Of a DNA stretch of 64,000 nt, positions 22,444 to 31,881 are shown one piece after another; positions within the stretch are counted from its first letter, which is position 1, and every line of letters starts with the position of its first letter. Location of the stretch: contig CM018691.1 of the NCBI GenBank assembly GCA_009363875.1, positions 4,588,001 to 4,652,000 of the forward strand. The letters run 5' to 3'. Origin of the DNA: Mikania micrantha. Taxonomy: Eukaryota; Streptophyta; Magnoliopsida; Asterales; Asteraceae. Position numbers and translations under genes: made by a program. Under the pieces are notes generated by a model that had not been told where the DNA came from, ran no database searches, and worked only from the letters and a program-made list of their open reading frames with translations.

Positions 22444-22650
22444 CAAGGCGGCCTGAGAATTCAAATGCTCCGGACGTATAGCGAAAAAAAATGCCCCTGG
22501 TAAAATTATGAACTTATGTTTTTTCGGTTTTATATTTGAAGATATAAGTAAATATATATAATTTAAAAACGATTTTTAAAATTTTTGTGCCCTTACGATA
22601 AATGGGCCCTGGACGGAGGTCGGGTTTGCCCCTCCTCAGGGCCTCCCATG
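22444..22650. mobile_element. Short hAT-type MITE, 8-bp TSD
   Basis: gatctaag occurs at 22436-22443 and 22651-22658. The ends are CAAGGCGGCCTGAG and CTCAGGGCCTCCCATG. The 207-bp element shares its end type with 61394-62124 (CAAGGCCGGCCCTG) and has no ORF. Confidence 0.82.
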
Positions 22651-22658
22651 GATCTAAG

Positions 22659-23844
22659 GTCTTTCAAAAAATTGAGGCAATAAGAAATTAAATGGAGAAA
22701 AATAAAGAAATAATTATGTATTATTTTAATAGTTTTATTTAGCTAAAACTACGAATCTGAAACAAAACAAAACAAAACTACGAATTTGAAGCATTTAAAG
22801 ATATTATCAAATTATTTATGACGTTATCATGTTTTTTAGTCTAATCAGAGTCCTTTTAGTGAACTGGTAATTAAGCCTTGTTGCCATCAATCGCCTTAGC
22901 TTAAGAGTTTTGTAGAAAGTTTTGATCGATAAAAGTAACAAAAATGTTTATTTGATTTGAAATAACTTATTGGTTGAGTTGTTAGCAAACACCATTGCAA
23001 GCGAATAAACAAGACACAATTTTAAGCATTGTTGTGTTGTGATTGATGTATTTGACACTAACAAGCGTATTACACGTTTTTCGGTTAATGCATTTAACAT
23101 GTAATCTTATAATCATTCAATCCAACAAGATAGAACACGAAAGATTTTTTTTTTTTTTTTGGTAATCATTTGGATGTTTAGCTTTTTAGAGGCAATTACA
23201 AACTAAAGGAACAAGAAGTGCTTCCCCCCGTCTATTTCCTCCATTATTTCCTTCTTTGAAAAGTCAACTCTAACCATGTTCGTTTTCAATGCCATAACAC
23301 ACGCATATTGTCTTTGTCTACATCACAATATCAACTTGGAGGAGTATAAACTTGATGTGCCCACTGATTCAAAACCGGACGGGACCAGACCAGACTAAAA
23401 CAGACTTTGAGATCGTTAAAAATGAAACGGTTGATTTTGTTTTTAAAATTTTTTATTTGGTTGGGGTCATGAAAAAAAATATATTTTTTTGATAAACTTA
23501 ACTCAAAAATGAAAAACCTTCAAGAATATACTATAAAGAAACTAAAAGTATTTCTTTTTAATAAAAGAAAGATTATATTATAAGAAAAAAATGTAAATTT
23601 CATCTAACCAAACCTGATAAGACCGATACCCGAATTAATGAGATTGGTTCGGTCATCGGGTCTAAGTTTTGTTGTTTTCTTGGTTTGGGTTCGGGTATCA
23701 CGGGTTGCTCACTACTTGATCCAACTATCATTATACAAAAAGAAAATTAGGAATAACTTAATAATTAAATTAGTTTATAAGTAAGCCACATTTAGTTTGT
23801 ATAAACTTATACAATCCAGATAATCTCGGGCTGAATATGATTCG
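22659..23844. other. Intergenic, nothing recognised
   Basis: AT-rich, with one oligo-T run at 23146-23160 and a ggttcggt/cgggttcgggta patch at 23640-23710 that may be a decayed hAT MITE edge. No coding or RNA gene evidence. Confidence 0.45.
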
Positions 23845-23852
23845 CTTTTTGG

Positions 23853-23922
23853 CAATGTTTTGAAAACCGGACAGGACCTGCCGGTCGAACCGGTGGTCGA
23901 ACCGGTCCGGTCAGGGGTTTTG

Positions 23923-23964
<42 letters not shown>

Positions 23965-24054
23965 AAATGTTTATAAAATCATCCGGTTCGACCGGTCGGA
24001 CCTCTGACCAGTAAGGAGACCGGTTCGACGTCCGGTCCGGTTATGAAAACATTG
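23853..24054. mobile_element. hAT-like MITE with accggt-rich arms around (TA)n
   Basis: The left end CAATGTTTTGAAAACCGGAC mirrors the right end (reverse complement CAATGTTTTCATAACCGGAC). The flanking octamers ctttttgg and ttttttag agree at 6 of 8 positions. Arms with ggtcgaaccggtccggtc-like words pair across a central TA microsatellite (23927-23959). Confidence 0.65.
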
Positions 24055-24062
24055 TTTTTTAG

Positions 24063-24835
24063 CAATTAATTAAATGATTAGCATGTTACAAATTTAAGCT
24101 ACTTTTCTTTTTTTTTTAACGGCATTTGAGCTACCTATTTCTAAATCCTTGCTTTGATAATTAACAAAAGGTAACTATTATTGAAATAACAAACGGGTAG
24201 TATAAATAAATTATATAATTTGTCTACTGATGATGTGCGATTTTTTTAACATACAATCAAATAGTTTTTGGGAAAGCAATAAAATAAGAATTAAACGAAG
24301 AATTCACTAAATATAATTTTTAATTTGCAAATCTTATAGATTTTTATAAGACTTTTCAAATTTATTAAACAATCTTTTATAAATTACTTAAATGTGTGAT
24401 TTTTTTGCTAAAATTGCGTACACTAGAGTATATATGGATCTTAGTCCGTTGAGGCGTTGACAACTAGAAGGGTTATATAACTGGGAGTTATAATTCAAGT
24501 GTGAAAATGAAGTTGGCATGTGTAGATACCAACCATAAAAGGTGTAAACATAATATTTTTATAATAATTATTAATTTTTTTTAACTAATACAAATTGTTT
24601 CATCGAATTTAAACCCACGGTGAAAAAGAACAATTTTAACATATTTAAGCTGTCACACTGAAATGAATATGTTGGAATTCGAAACCTTAAATAAAAAATA
24701 ATCAACAAATAAATGAATAGCAACTAAATACTTCCTTTTTTTGTATATACACAGCCATCGCACGTCCCCCACGTGACCAATTGCTCCACGTAGACAGGTG
24801 GCGTTTCCAAATTTATAAACGCCGTTAAAACCTCG
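24063..24835. other. Region 3' of the ERF gene
   Basis: AT-rich, no ORF. A CACGTG palindrome (24769-24774) and a second cacgt (24787-24791) lie just beyond the stop codon, downstream of the gene. They look like G-box cores but are not in promoter position for this gene. Confidence 0.4.
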
Positions 24836-25555
24836 TTAACGGACGATACACCCGGACGAAAGCTTCATATTTGGATAAGGCGATAACGGCGGCACCTCGA
24901 ATATTCCCTTTCCGTTACCGTCACCAGAGTCCCAAACAGCCGTCCAACTTGACGGTGTTAACGGCCCAATCCCACCGTCCGTTTTAACGTCACCGGAATC
25001 CTCCATCCCCGGCTCAACTTTCATTTCTTTCCGGCTTTCAACACCCTCCTCCGCCGTCTCCCGGAGAAATCTTTTCCGGCTACTAATCTTCACCGTCGGC
25101 AACTCCGACTCCGGAACACTAATTTCCAGCGGGAAATTCAGAATCGCCTTACTTCCTCGAAGCTTAAACGCCGCCCGGTCGTACGCCTTCGCCGCCTCCA
25201 CGGCGGCGTCAAACGTCCCCAACCACACCCTCGCCCCCTTCTTATTTGGGTCACGTATCTCCGCCGCGAACTTACCCCACGGCCGTCGTCTCACTCCCCT
25301 GAAATGCTTAATCTCCTCCACCGGCGGAGGAAACGGAATCGAGATGTTCTTACAGGGTTTTCGTTCCCTGAAACTGTTGCAATTACTCTCAACAGTCTCG
25401 CAGGAAACAGAAGTGCTGACGGAAGAGGATTTGGTGTGTGGAATTTGAGGGAAACAGTTGGGGATTAGTGGGTATGTTTGAAAGAAAGATGAATCGTCGA
25501 TGAGAAGGTGCTGACGGATGAGGTCTAGAGTTGAAGATTCATGATCGGAAGCCAT
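24836..25555 (-). CDS. Ethylene response factor, AP2/ERF group IX (ERF5/6-like)
   Basis: Intronless, 239 residues. A single AP2/ERF domain spans about 85-142: HFRGVRRRPWGKFAAEIRDP, then ARVWLGTFDAAVEAAKAYDRA and RGSKAILNFP. The ERF-type residues of WGKFAAEIRDP fit binding to GCC-box promoters in the nucleus. The LNFPLEI ending and NKKGARVWLGTFD resemble group IXb members (Arabidopsis ERF5/6/104/105). The tail has TPSSWTAVWDSGDGNGKGIF followed by EVPPLSPYP, where an acidic/aromatic activation segment and a proline-directed SP site would be expected; SP sites in this group are known MAP-kinase targets. The N-terminus (LIRQHLLIDD) is also group-like. Start at the first Met, preceded by a plausible short leader and a TATA box at 25607-25615. 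Codon use is GC3-rich compared with surrounding DNA, as usual for intronless ERFs. Complete and unbroken. Confidence 0.95.
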   Translation of the reverse strand: MASDHESSTLDLIRQHLLIDDSSFFQTYPLIPNCFPQIPHTKSSSVSTSVSCETVESNCNSFRERKPCKNISIPFPPPVEEIKHFRGVRRRPWGKFAAEIRDPNKKGARVWLGTFDAAVEAAKAYDRAAFKLRGSKAILNFPLEISVPESELPTVKISSRKRFLRETAEEGVESRKEMKVEPGMEDSGDVKTDGGIGPLTPSSWTAVWDSGDGNGKGIFEVPPLSPYPNMKLSSGCIVR

Positions 25556-25606
25556 TGTTGATGAGGAAGATTGAGGTTTTGGTGAATTTGAAGTGGAAAA
25601 TAAGTG

Positions 25607-25615
25607 ATTTATATA
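25607..25615 (-). promoter_or_regulatory. TATA box of the ERF gene
   Basis: Reads TATATAAAT on the minus strand, 52 bp before the ATG. It is well shaped, but it implies a leader of only about 20-25 nt, so transcription may start elsewhere. Confidence 0.45.
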
Positions 25616-25989
25616 CAGTCGATTATTCAGATTTTGAAGATGGAGGGAGGTTGGTTCGGGGAAGAAGAAAGGAAAGACAGGGATGGCAAAATTAGTTGAT
25701 GTTTGTCGTTTTATTCAACACTTTGTTTTTATCTGATACTTGATTCAAATCGAAGTTATCCGATCACACTTCACTATATTTTTATTATTATCATCGTTAT
25801 TATAAATATAAATATAAAAGTATTTATTTTTTATTAGAAGATCGTGTAATCATGTTTTCTCACAACCAACTCTCATATACGAGACGAATAAGAGTTAATC
25901 ATTTTTTGTCCGAATTTCTTATTGTTAATGGTTGGACTCATATACATCTCGTATAGGCCTATAACTCTATAAGTCTCGTATCTATAATA
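25616..25989 (-). promoter_or_regulatory. Upstream region of the ERF gene
   Basis: Non-coding. It contains repeated atacgag/ctcgtat words (25870-25990: tctcatatacgagacg, catctcgtatagg, gtctcgtatc), partly inverted. No GCC box was seen by eye. From 25990 the sequence belongs to a Helitron, so at most about 430 bp of upstream DNA is free of recognised transposons. Confidence 0.35.
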
Positions 25990-27043
25990 CTAGGTAAATA
26001 CCTGCAGTGGCGGATCCAGGAATTTTTTTCTGTGGGTTCACCATTTTCCGACTTTTTAATTAAATAGAACCGGACATAAAAATTTCCGGGTCGGGTTGAC
26101 GGTTTGGGTCTTGTAATGTTCTTTACGTAATAACAGTGCGATATATTAAGTCAATGATTAAAATTACAAAACGTCATCATTAAAAAGTTTGAAAATACAT
26201 AGTGCATTTTCGTTTAATATTTCTGAGCTCCAGACTAAGCGGGAGTCAAGGGGTCACGCGCCTTTGCGGGGTCCAAGGTGGCGGTCCTGCTGGCCATTCA
26301 GCAGGCATGGGTCAAGGAGACAACGCCCATTGTAGGGTTCGGAGCAACGCTCCGAAACCTAAACGAAATTTGCTAAGTTTGTATGACCAAAATTAACTTG
26401 ATTCAAGGGTTTAATTACTAATAACTACCATTTTGTTTGCTAAGTTTATATGACCGGAAATTGATTTTAACACGATCATATAAAATATAATCATCGGTTA
26501 TCAAGATTTTCTCTAACAAATATCACTTGTCTCAATCAAGTTGACAAATTACTGTGAAAATTTCATTAAGAATTCACTCTTTAAAATCTTAATGGTTCAC
26601 TTTAGGATTCACCCCTAAAATATTAGTGGGTTCACCCTATTGTTAAACTCTTTCGAAATTTTTTTTCCTACTAACGAGCCGAAGCTCGGTGGGTTCCTGT
26701 GAACCCATTCTATCTATGTACATCCGCCACTGAATACCTGTGGAATACACATGTTAAACAAATAAATTTTAAAATTATTTATTTTAAATAACATCTTACA
26801 TATTTTTCAAATACTTTCTACGAAAAAAAAATAATATGGCTTATGATGTAATAATTTTATTTATTAAATTGAATAAAATTGTTATTATTTAATAAAAGAA
26901 AAATAAGAAAAAACAAAATATAAAAAAAGATGATTTACAAACAATTAATATAAAAGAGAAGCTGAAAAACTAATTTTTAGGTTGTATAAAATGGTGACAT
27001 TGTTCTACCAAAACCTTTATTTATTATATAGTATAGATATAGA
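25990..27043 (-). mobile_element. Helitron, split by a hAT MITE
   Basis: On the minus strand it starts TCTATATCTATACTATATAA at 27043 after an A. A TGTG/CACA hairpin lies beside the 3' end, and it ends CTAG at 25990 followed by T. The same first 16 bases open the Helitron at 51130. Without the 728-bp hAT insert and its duplicated 8 bp, about 320 bp remain, with no coding capacity. Confidence 0.7.
26005..26732. mobile_element. hAT-type MITE (CAGTGGCGGATCCAGG ends), 8-bp TSD
   Basis: aatacctg is at 25997-26004 and 26733-26740. The ends are CAGTGGCGGATCCAGG and ACATCCGCCACTG. The element is 728 bp, with no ORF longer than 65 codons and no transposase. The end sequence is a very widespread plant hAT MITE type. 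It interrupts the 3' end region of the Helitron, 12 bp from its CTAG. Confidence 0.88.
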
Positions 27044-27470
27044 TACGAGGTGTGCACGAGCTAATTATTATCGGATCAGTGAATATCAGTGAAGGCTATA
27101 CGCCTATACGTCTTATCCATACGACCCGTATAGACCCATACGAGTCGTATGGATGGTGTTTGTAGAACCAGCCTGACGTCTCCCTAACATGTCCTTATAA
27201 ATATCACTTATCCCATTGTGCCTCTTATTTTATTGAAAATATGTACAACTGTTAAATTAGATTATATGTATTATTAAACAAAATTAAAAAGTAATTAATT
27301 TGTTTTTTAATATACATTATAGCAAAGTCACTTCACTTGGGTAATACGTGACAAGATTTGTCATAAATTGAGTTTAACTTGAGTTCGACTTCCTTTCATG
27401 AAAATCACGTTTAAAATTTAAATAGTATGAAGAACTTCTTTTGTGCATTGTAGAATTTGTGCATCGTAAA
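27044..27470. other. Intergenic, nothing recognised
   Basis: AT-rich. A cluster of cgtatag/ctatacg words at 27095-27160 forms short imperfect palindromes similar to those upstream of the ERF gene (25940-25990). No gene. Confidence 0.4.
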
Positions 27471-28873
27471 CAGGACCGGCCTAATAGGATTCGTTCTAGG
27501 CCTTGCCTAGGGCTTCAAATTTTCTAGGGCCTGTTAAAAAAAAGTGGAATGGGGTGCTTGTTTTTGTTGAAGAAAAAAAAGCCCAAGGCCGAGGAAATTG
27601 GGGATTGTTGGATTGGGGAAATGGAAGACGTAGCGATCTAACGACTAGAGGTGGGCAAAAAACCTGGTACTAGAATACTCATTCACAGGCTGTGGTTTAG
27701 TTGATTTCAAATTATCAGATTTTAATTTATACTCATAATTCTTATTATTTGGTGATTCATCAATTATATTAGATGTTCTTGAGTTGCTTGAATCTGTTCT
27801 AGTGACTCGTGCTGATTTGTTTTAGTGTTGATTACTTGATTTATTAGTTTATTACATTAGATGTTTCTGAGTTCCTTTTGAATTGATCAGTTTTAGTTGA
27901 TTTATTGGAGATTTAGGGGGTGTTTGTTTTTTGTAAAAAACCTCTTCTAACCTCTTCTAACCTCTTATGTCTGCGCCGCGCAGACGCGGGAAGAGGTTAG
28001 GCTGTTTGTTTTCTCGCAGACGTTTCATTAAAAAACGTCTGCGCGTCCTCTTCTTGGCGCAGACATGAACCAACCTCTTCCCACATCTTCAAACCTCTTC
28101 CAGCCTCTTCCAGCCTCCTCCCCCTTTTTTCAACCCTTCCAGCCGTCGCCTCCCTACACCACCATCGCCATCGGCCGAACTCCTCCACCCCTTGCTCGCC
28201 GTCGCCGCCATACTCCACCGCCGTAGCCGTCGCCTCCCTACTCCACCGCAAGCAACCACCGATCGAGGGCTCCATCGAGGTTAGGGCTCAATCGACGGGA
28301 GGGGTTTGGTCCACGAAGGCTCGATCGAGGGTTGGGGCTTTCCGGTCGTCTTCGATCGAGGGTTTGGTCCACGAAGGCTCGATCGACGGGAGGGGTTTGG
28401 TCGCCCCTGGTTCCTTCGACGGTGGTGGCTCAAGACGGTCGTCTTCGATCGAGGGTTGGGGCTTTCCGGTCGTCGCCCCTGGTTCCTTCGCCCCTGGTTC
28501 CTCCACAGCCGGCTCCTTTTCCGGTCGTCTCCTCCACAGGTGGCCTCCTCCACCGCCGGTGGGGAAGAGGATGATCGATGAGGATGATCCAAAGCAGATG
28601 TTTGGGAAGAGCTTATAAGTTTTCAGAAAACAAACACCTCAAAAAGATGTACCTGCAGATGTTTGGTCCACCTCTTCTGCAAAAGATGTCTGCAGATGTG
28701 GTCCGCAGACCGCAGACATTTTGCCTCTGAAAAAACAAACACCACCTTAGTGTTGGTCTGTTTTTATTATTTTATTTGATCTTTTACTTATATCGTTATG
28801 CCAAATAGAAATATGAGAAGGGTTCCATAATTAAATTCTGTCTAGGGCCCCAGAAACACTTAAGAGTGCCCTG
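27471..28873. mobile_element. hAT-like element, 1.4 kb, host of a Harbinger-like insertion
   Basis: The ends are CAGGACCGGCCTAATAGG and AAGAGTGCCCTG, with flanks atcgtaaa (27463-27470) and atcgtcaa (28874-28881) agreeing at 7 of 8 positions. The cggcc/ggccc end type resembles 22444-22650 and 61394-62124. A ctagaggtgggcaaaa segment at 27645-27660 marks a further partial hAT MITE inside. No transposase seen. Confidence 0.55.
27916..28746. mobile_element. Harbinger-like element with GC-rich interior, TTA TSD
   Basis: TTA stands at 27913-27915 and 28747-28749. The ends are GGGGGTGTTTGTTTTTT and, reverse-complemented, GGTGGTGTTTGTTTTTT. Subterminal blocks contain gtctgc/gcagac words on both sides. 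The interior 28120-28580 is strikingly GC-rich and made of shuffled duplicate blocks (tcgatcgagggttggggctt, ggtttggtccacgaaggctc, cgcccctggttccttcg). Apparent frames on both strands are side effects of this composition, and none shows a domain. Confidence 0.7.
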
Positions 28874-28881
28874 ATCGTCAA

Positions 28882-29616
28882 TAAAATGTATATCTAGTTG
28901 ATGAAATTCAATTCAAATGGCATGTAATATGGTTGATGAAGGCTCACACTCACGACGTGACATGAAAATCTATTTTGACAAGCTAGAGACTTCTACTAAT
29001 TTGATTATTTCAGGTCTTGTTTTAAAACATGTTTATCTAAAGGAAAAAAAATTGTATTCTTGTAAACTACAAATGTTACTTATTATTAACTTTAGTGGCT
29101 TAACTAGATGAAAACAAAACACTTTCTACTAAAAGGCGAAAACAATCCACAATGTTTGGCCACCATTCCCATTTCCCACCTAACGGTCCTAACATACTAT
29201 TCTTATATGATTAAAGGCGGGTAATTACAGACATGAATACATTAACACGTCATTACTTTAACATGTTTCGGATTTACCCTTAACATGTTTCATGTTTAAA
29301 ACAAGTCTAGATGCTGAGACCTGTTTATTTTCATATCTAAACAACTAAAGACCTGTTAACATGTTAAGACCTGTTAAAACTCATTTATTATTTAAAATTT
29401 AAAATAGATAATATAACAAAATAAGTAGGTAGCCGATTACCTTATAAAATTTCCAATTCTCTAACCGTAGTTCCTTAATAGGTTTCTTAACAGGTTCTTT
29501 AATGGGTTATATATAGTGTTAACTGTAAACAAGTTTTTTAATGGTCAGTTCATGTTTACCTGTTTTAAACGGATCACGTTCTTATTTGGAAAAACAAACA
29601 CGATAATTTTTCGTGT
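28882..29616. other. Intergenic with a possible hAT-like repeat
   Basis: From about 29230 to 29640 the sequence repeats acatgtt/aacatg words (ttaacatgtttcatg, gacctgtt-aac), starting agacatgaatac and ending gtgttcatgtct. Inverted ends suggest a decayed MITE, but no TSD is evident. 28882-29200 shows nothing recognisable. Confidence 0.4.
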
Positions 29617-29617
29617 C

Positions 29618-29957
29618 GTGTTCATGTCTATCAATTTATGTTTTGTGTCTTAACGTGTCGTATCTGGCTAGTTTATTAGAATAACATAAAGACAGATGAT
29701 ACTACTTTTGATATAATTGTTTACTACTTGTATCTTTGGTTTGTTAATAAGAATCATAAGAAACATTATAAGAAACAATATCGTTTTGTTTTCATGTCAA
29801 TCAATTTCTGTTTTGTGTCTTAACGTGTCGTATCTGGCTAGTTTATTAGAATAACATAAAGACAGATGATACTACTTTTGATATAATTGTTTACTACTTG
29901 TATCTTTGGTTTGTTAATAAGAATCATAAGAAACATTATAAGAAACAATATCGTTTA
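29618..29957 (+). repeat. Recent tandem duplication, period 170 bp
   Basis: The stretch beginning near tgttcatgtc-atcaattt and running through tgtcgtatctggctag, agacagatgatactac and cataagaaacattataagaa is present twice, offset exactly 170 bp (taacgtgtcg at 29651 and 29821). Apart from the first ~30 bases the copies look identical by eye. No ORF. Confidence 0.85.
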
Positions 29958-30202
29958 TTACTCGTATCATTGTTCTGGCTAGTTTTTTATGCTAGCAAGT
30001 CATTTTTAATTTAAATAATTACTAATGTTTCAAAAATAAAATAAAATAATAATAGTAAAAATAATAATAATTATTAAAAACTAAATTGATCTGTAAGCTA
30101 TTTCTAATGTAGACAATTCTTTCTCTTCAAATGTACTTTTCCAAAACCCACGCAATTATTTCTCTTAAAGTCGACTTTTCCAAAACCCACACAATTATTT
30201 CC

Positions 30203-30535
30203 CTTCAAGCCTTTTTTTACGGCCAACTAATCAACTGTCGGGTACTCTGTACGCGGCCTCCAATAAAGGATGCCCAAGCTGGCCACTAGTCCAGACGGAG
30301 GCCTCCAATAGCTAAAGGATGCCCAAGCTGGCCACTAGTCCAGACGGATAGAGCCCCTAGCCCACCAGCCACCAATTATCGTGGAAAACCCGACCCAAGC
30401 ACCCGCCCAAAGACACGATGGTGAAATGCCTGCAAAACCGGGTGGGATCAAGTATTGAACCAAGGACCTGGGTCTCATATCACTTCCTCATACCTCAATC
30501 TTACCATTAGGATAATACATCATTGGTACTTCAAG
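30203..30535 (-). mobile_element. SINE-like element with an internal duplication
   Basis: On the minus strand it has an A-box-like cctaatggtaagattgagg near the 5' end, a B-box-like cttggttcaatacttgatcc, and a run of seven T on plus next to cttcaag (30203-30209), which recurs at 30529-30535 as a short TSD. Inside, a ~40-bp block (aggatgcccaagctggccac, agtccagacgga) is present twice at about 30258-30338. The box order fits the SINE type seen elsewhere in the window. Confidence 0.6.
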
Positions 30536-31881
30536 TCTAACATATCTAAAACTTACTATGTAACGCCCTATTTTATATATGAAAAATTTAAAAATAAATA
30601 ACATAAAATCCATCAGTTATATGTCCGAATACATATAAATTATGAGTCAAAACCAAAAAACCTTGTTTTCCTAACATCTTTAATTTACCAGAGGTGCGAT
30701 ATAATGATTAAGGTTGAGAAAAGACAACTTATATGTCTCAAGTTTAATTCTCACATATGACGATTTTATTTGAAAGACGCCTCATAAGTGAGTTTCTACG
30801 ATCATAAAAGTTTGAGTTGAGTCACATGAACTTTTAACCTAGACTCCATGTATATGCCTTGGACGAACAATATGGTATTTTATATAGTCTGCAAAGCCGT
30901 ATTCACATATAATACAATTCTTATTATGTTAAGTTTAATATATCTCAACGGATTTTATACATCTAAAAATATATATAAATTATCTCAACCATTAATATAC
31001 ATTTATTTTAGATAATTTGCTTATGTATACAAATAATATACTAAATATAATTAATATATGTTGATGACTTGGTTTGAGATGCAAAAACAAATTTGTTGTG
31101 GAAACAAAAAGTGCTATGGACCAGGATTAGAAAACCAATCACAATATGCAAAACAAGTTGTTCTCCATGGTCCCATTTCATAAATTAAGCGATATACATT
31201 TAAAAGTTCAATGAACCGTAAAATTATTTTAATAATAATAATAGAATAATAATATTAAAAATATATATTATTAGTATAATAATAATTAACCTATATAAAT
31301 TTAAAAGTTCAATAAACAGTAAAATTATTTTAATAATAATAATAGAATAATAATATTAAAAATATATATTATTAGTATAATAATAATAATAATAATATTA
31401 TAATAATATTATTATAAAATAATATATTATAATTTTACATTAAAATAAATATATAGCTATATACATTTATAATTCATGGTAATAATAATTTTACTAATAC
31501 ATAATAATATTAAAACATAATAATATTATAATATATTAATATTATGATATTATAATATATTAATATATTAAAACATAATAATATTATAATAATATTATAA
31601 TTTTATAATAATATTATAATATTATAATAATATTAAAACATAATAATATTATTATTATAATACTAATACAAATTTTATAAGATAAAATAGTATTATTATA
31701 ATAATAGTATACATTTGGTTTAAATCTATTCCTGAATTCAATTCAATTGACTTTTGATTTTTAGGTTTAATTCGAATTTAAAAATTTTAATACTAATTTA
31801 AATTTAATTCGCAATAAAATCTGCACATCTAGATTCTACTAAACATATTTGAATAAAAATAAATTTTGATTATATTTGAAG
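30536..31881. other. Intergenic, partly simple AT-rich sequence
   Basis: No gene. 31190-31700 is nearly pure A/T made of TAA/TTA/ATT words. It includes a 101-bp tandem duplication (taaaagttcaat at 31201 and 31302, then aaaattattttaataataat). Such a tract can fold into many hairpins, and assembly there may be unreliable. Confidence 0.6.

Noticed and set aside
24836..25555. Plus-strand view of the ERF locus as a separate gene
   Set aside because: Only the minus strand gives the AP2 domain in a full-length frame; nothing coherent is coded on plus.
28281..28618. Overlapping open frames on both strands in the GC-rich block
   Set aside because: They result from GC-rich repeated blocks inside a Harbinger-like element; frames on both strands are open together and none resembles a protein family.
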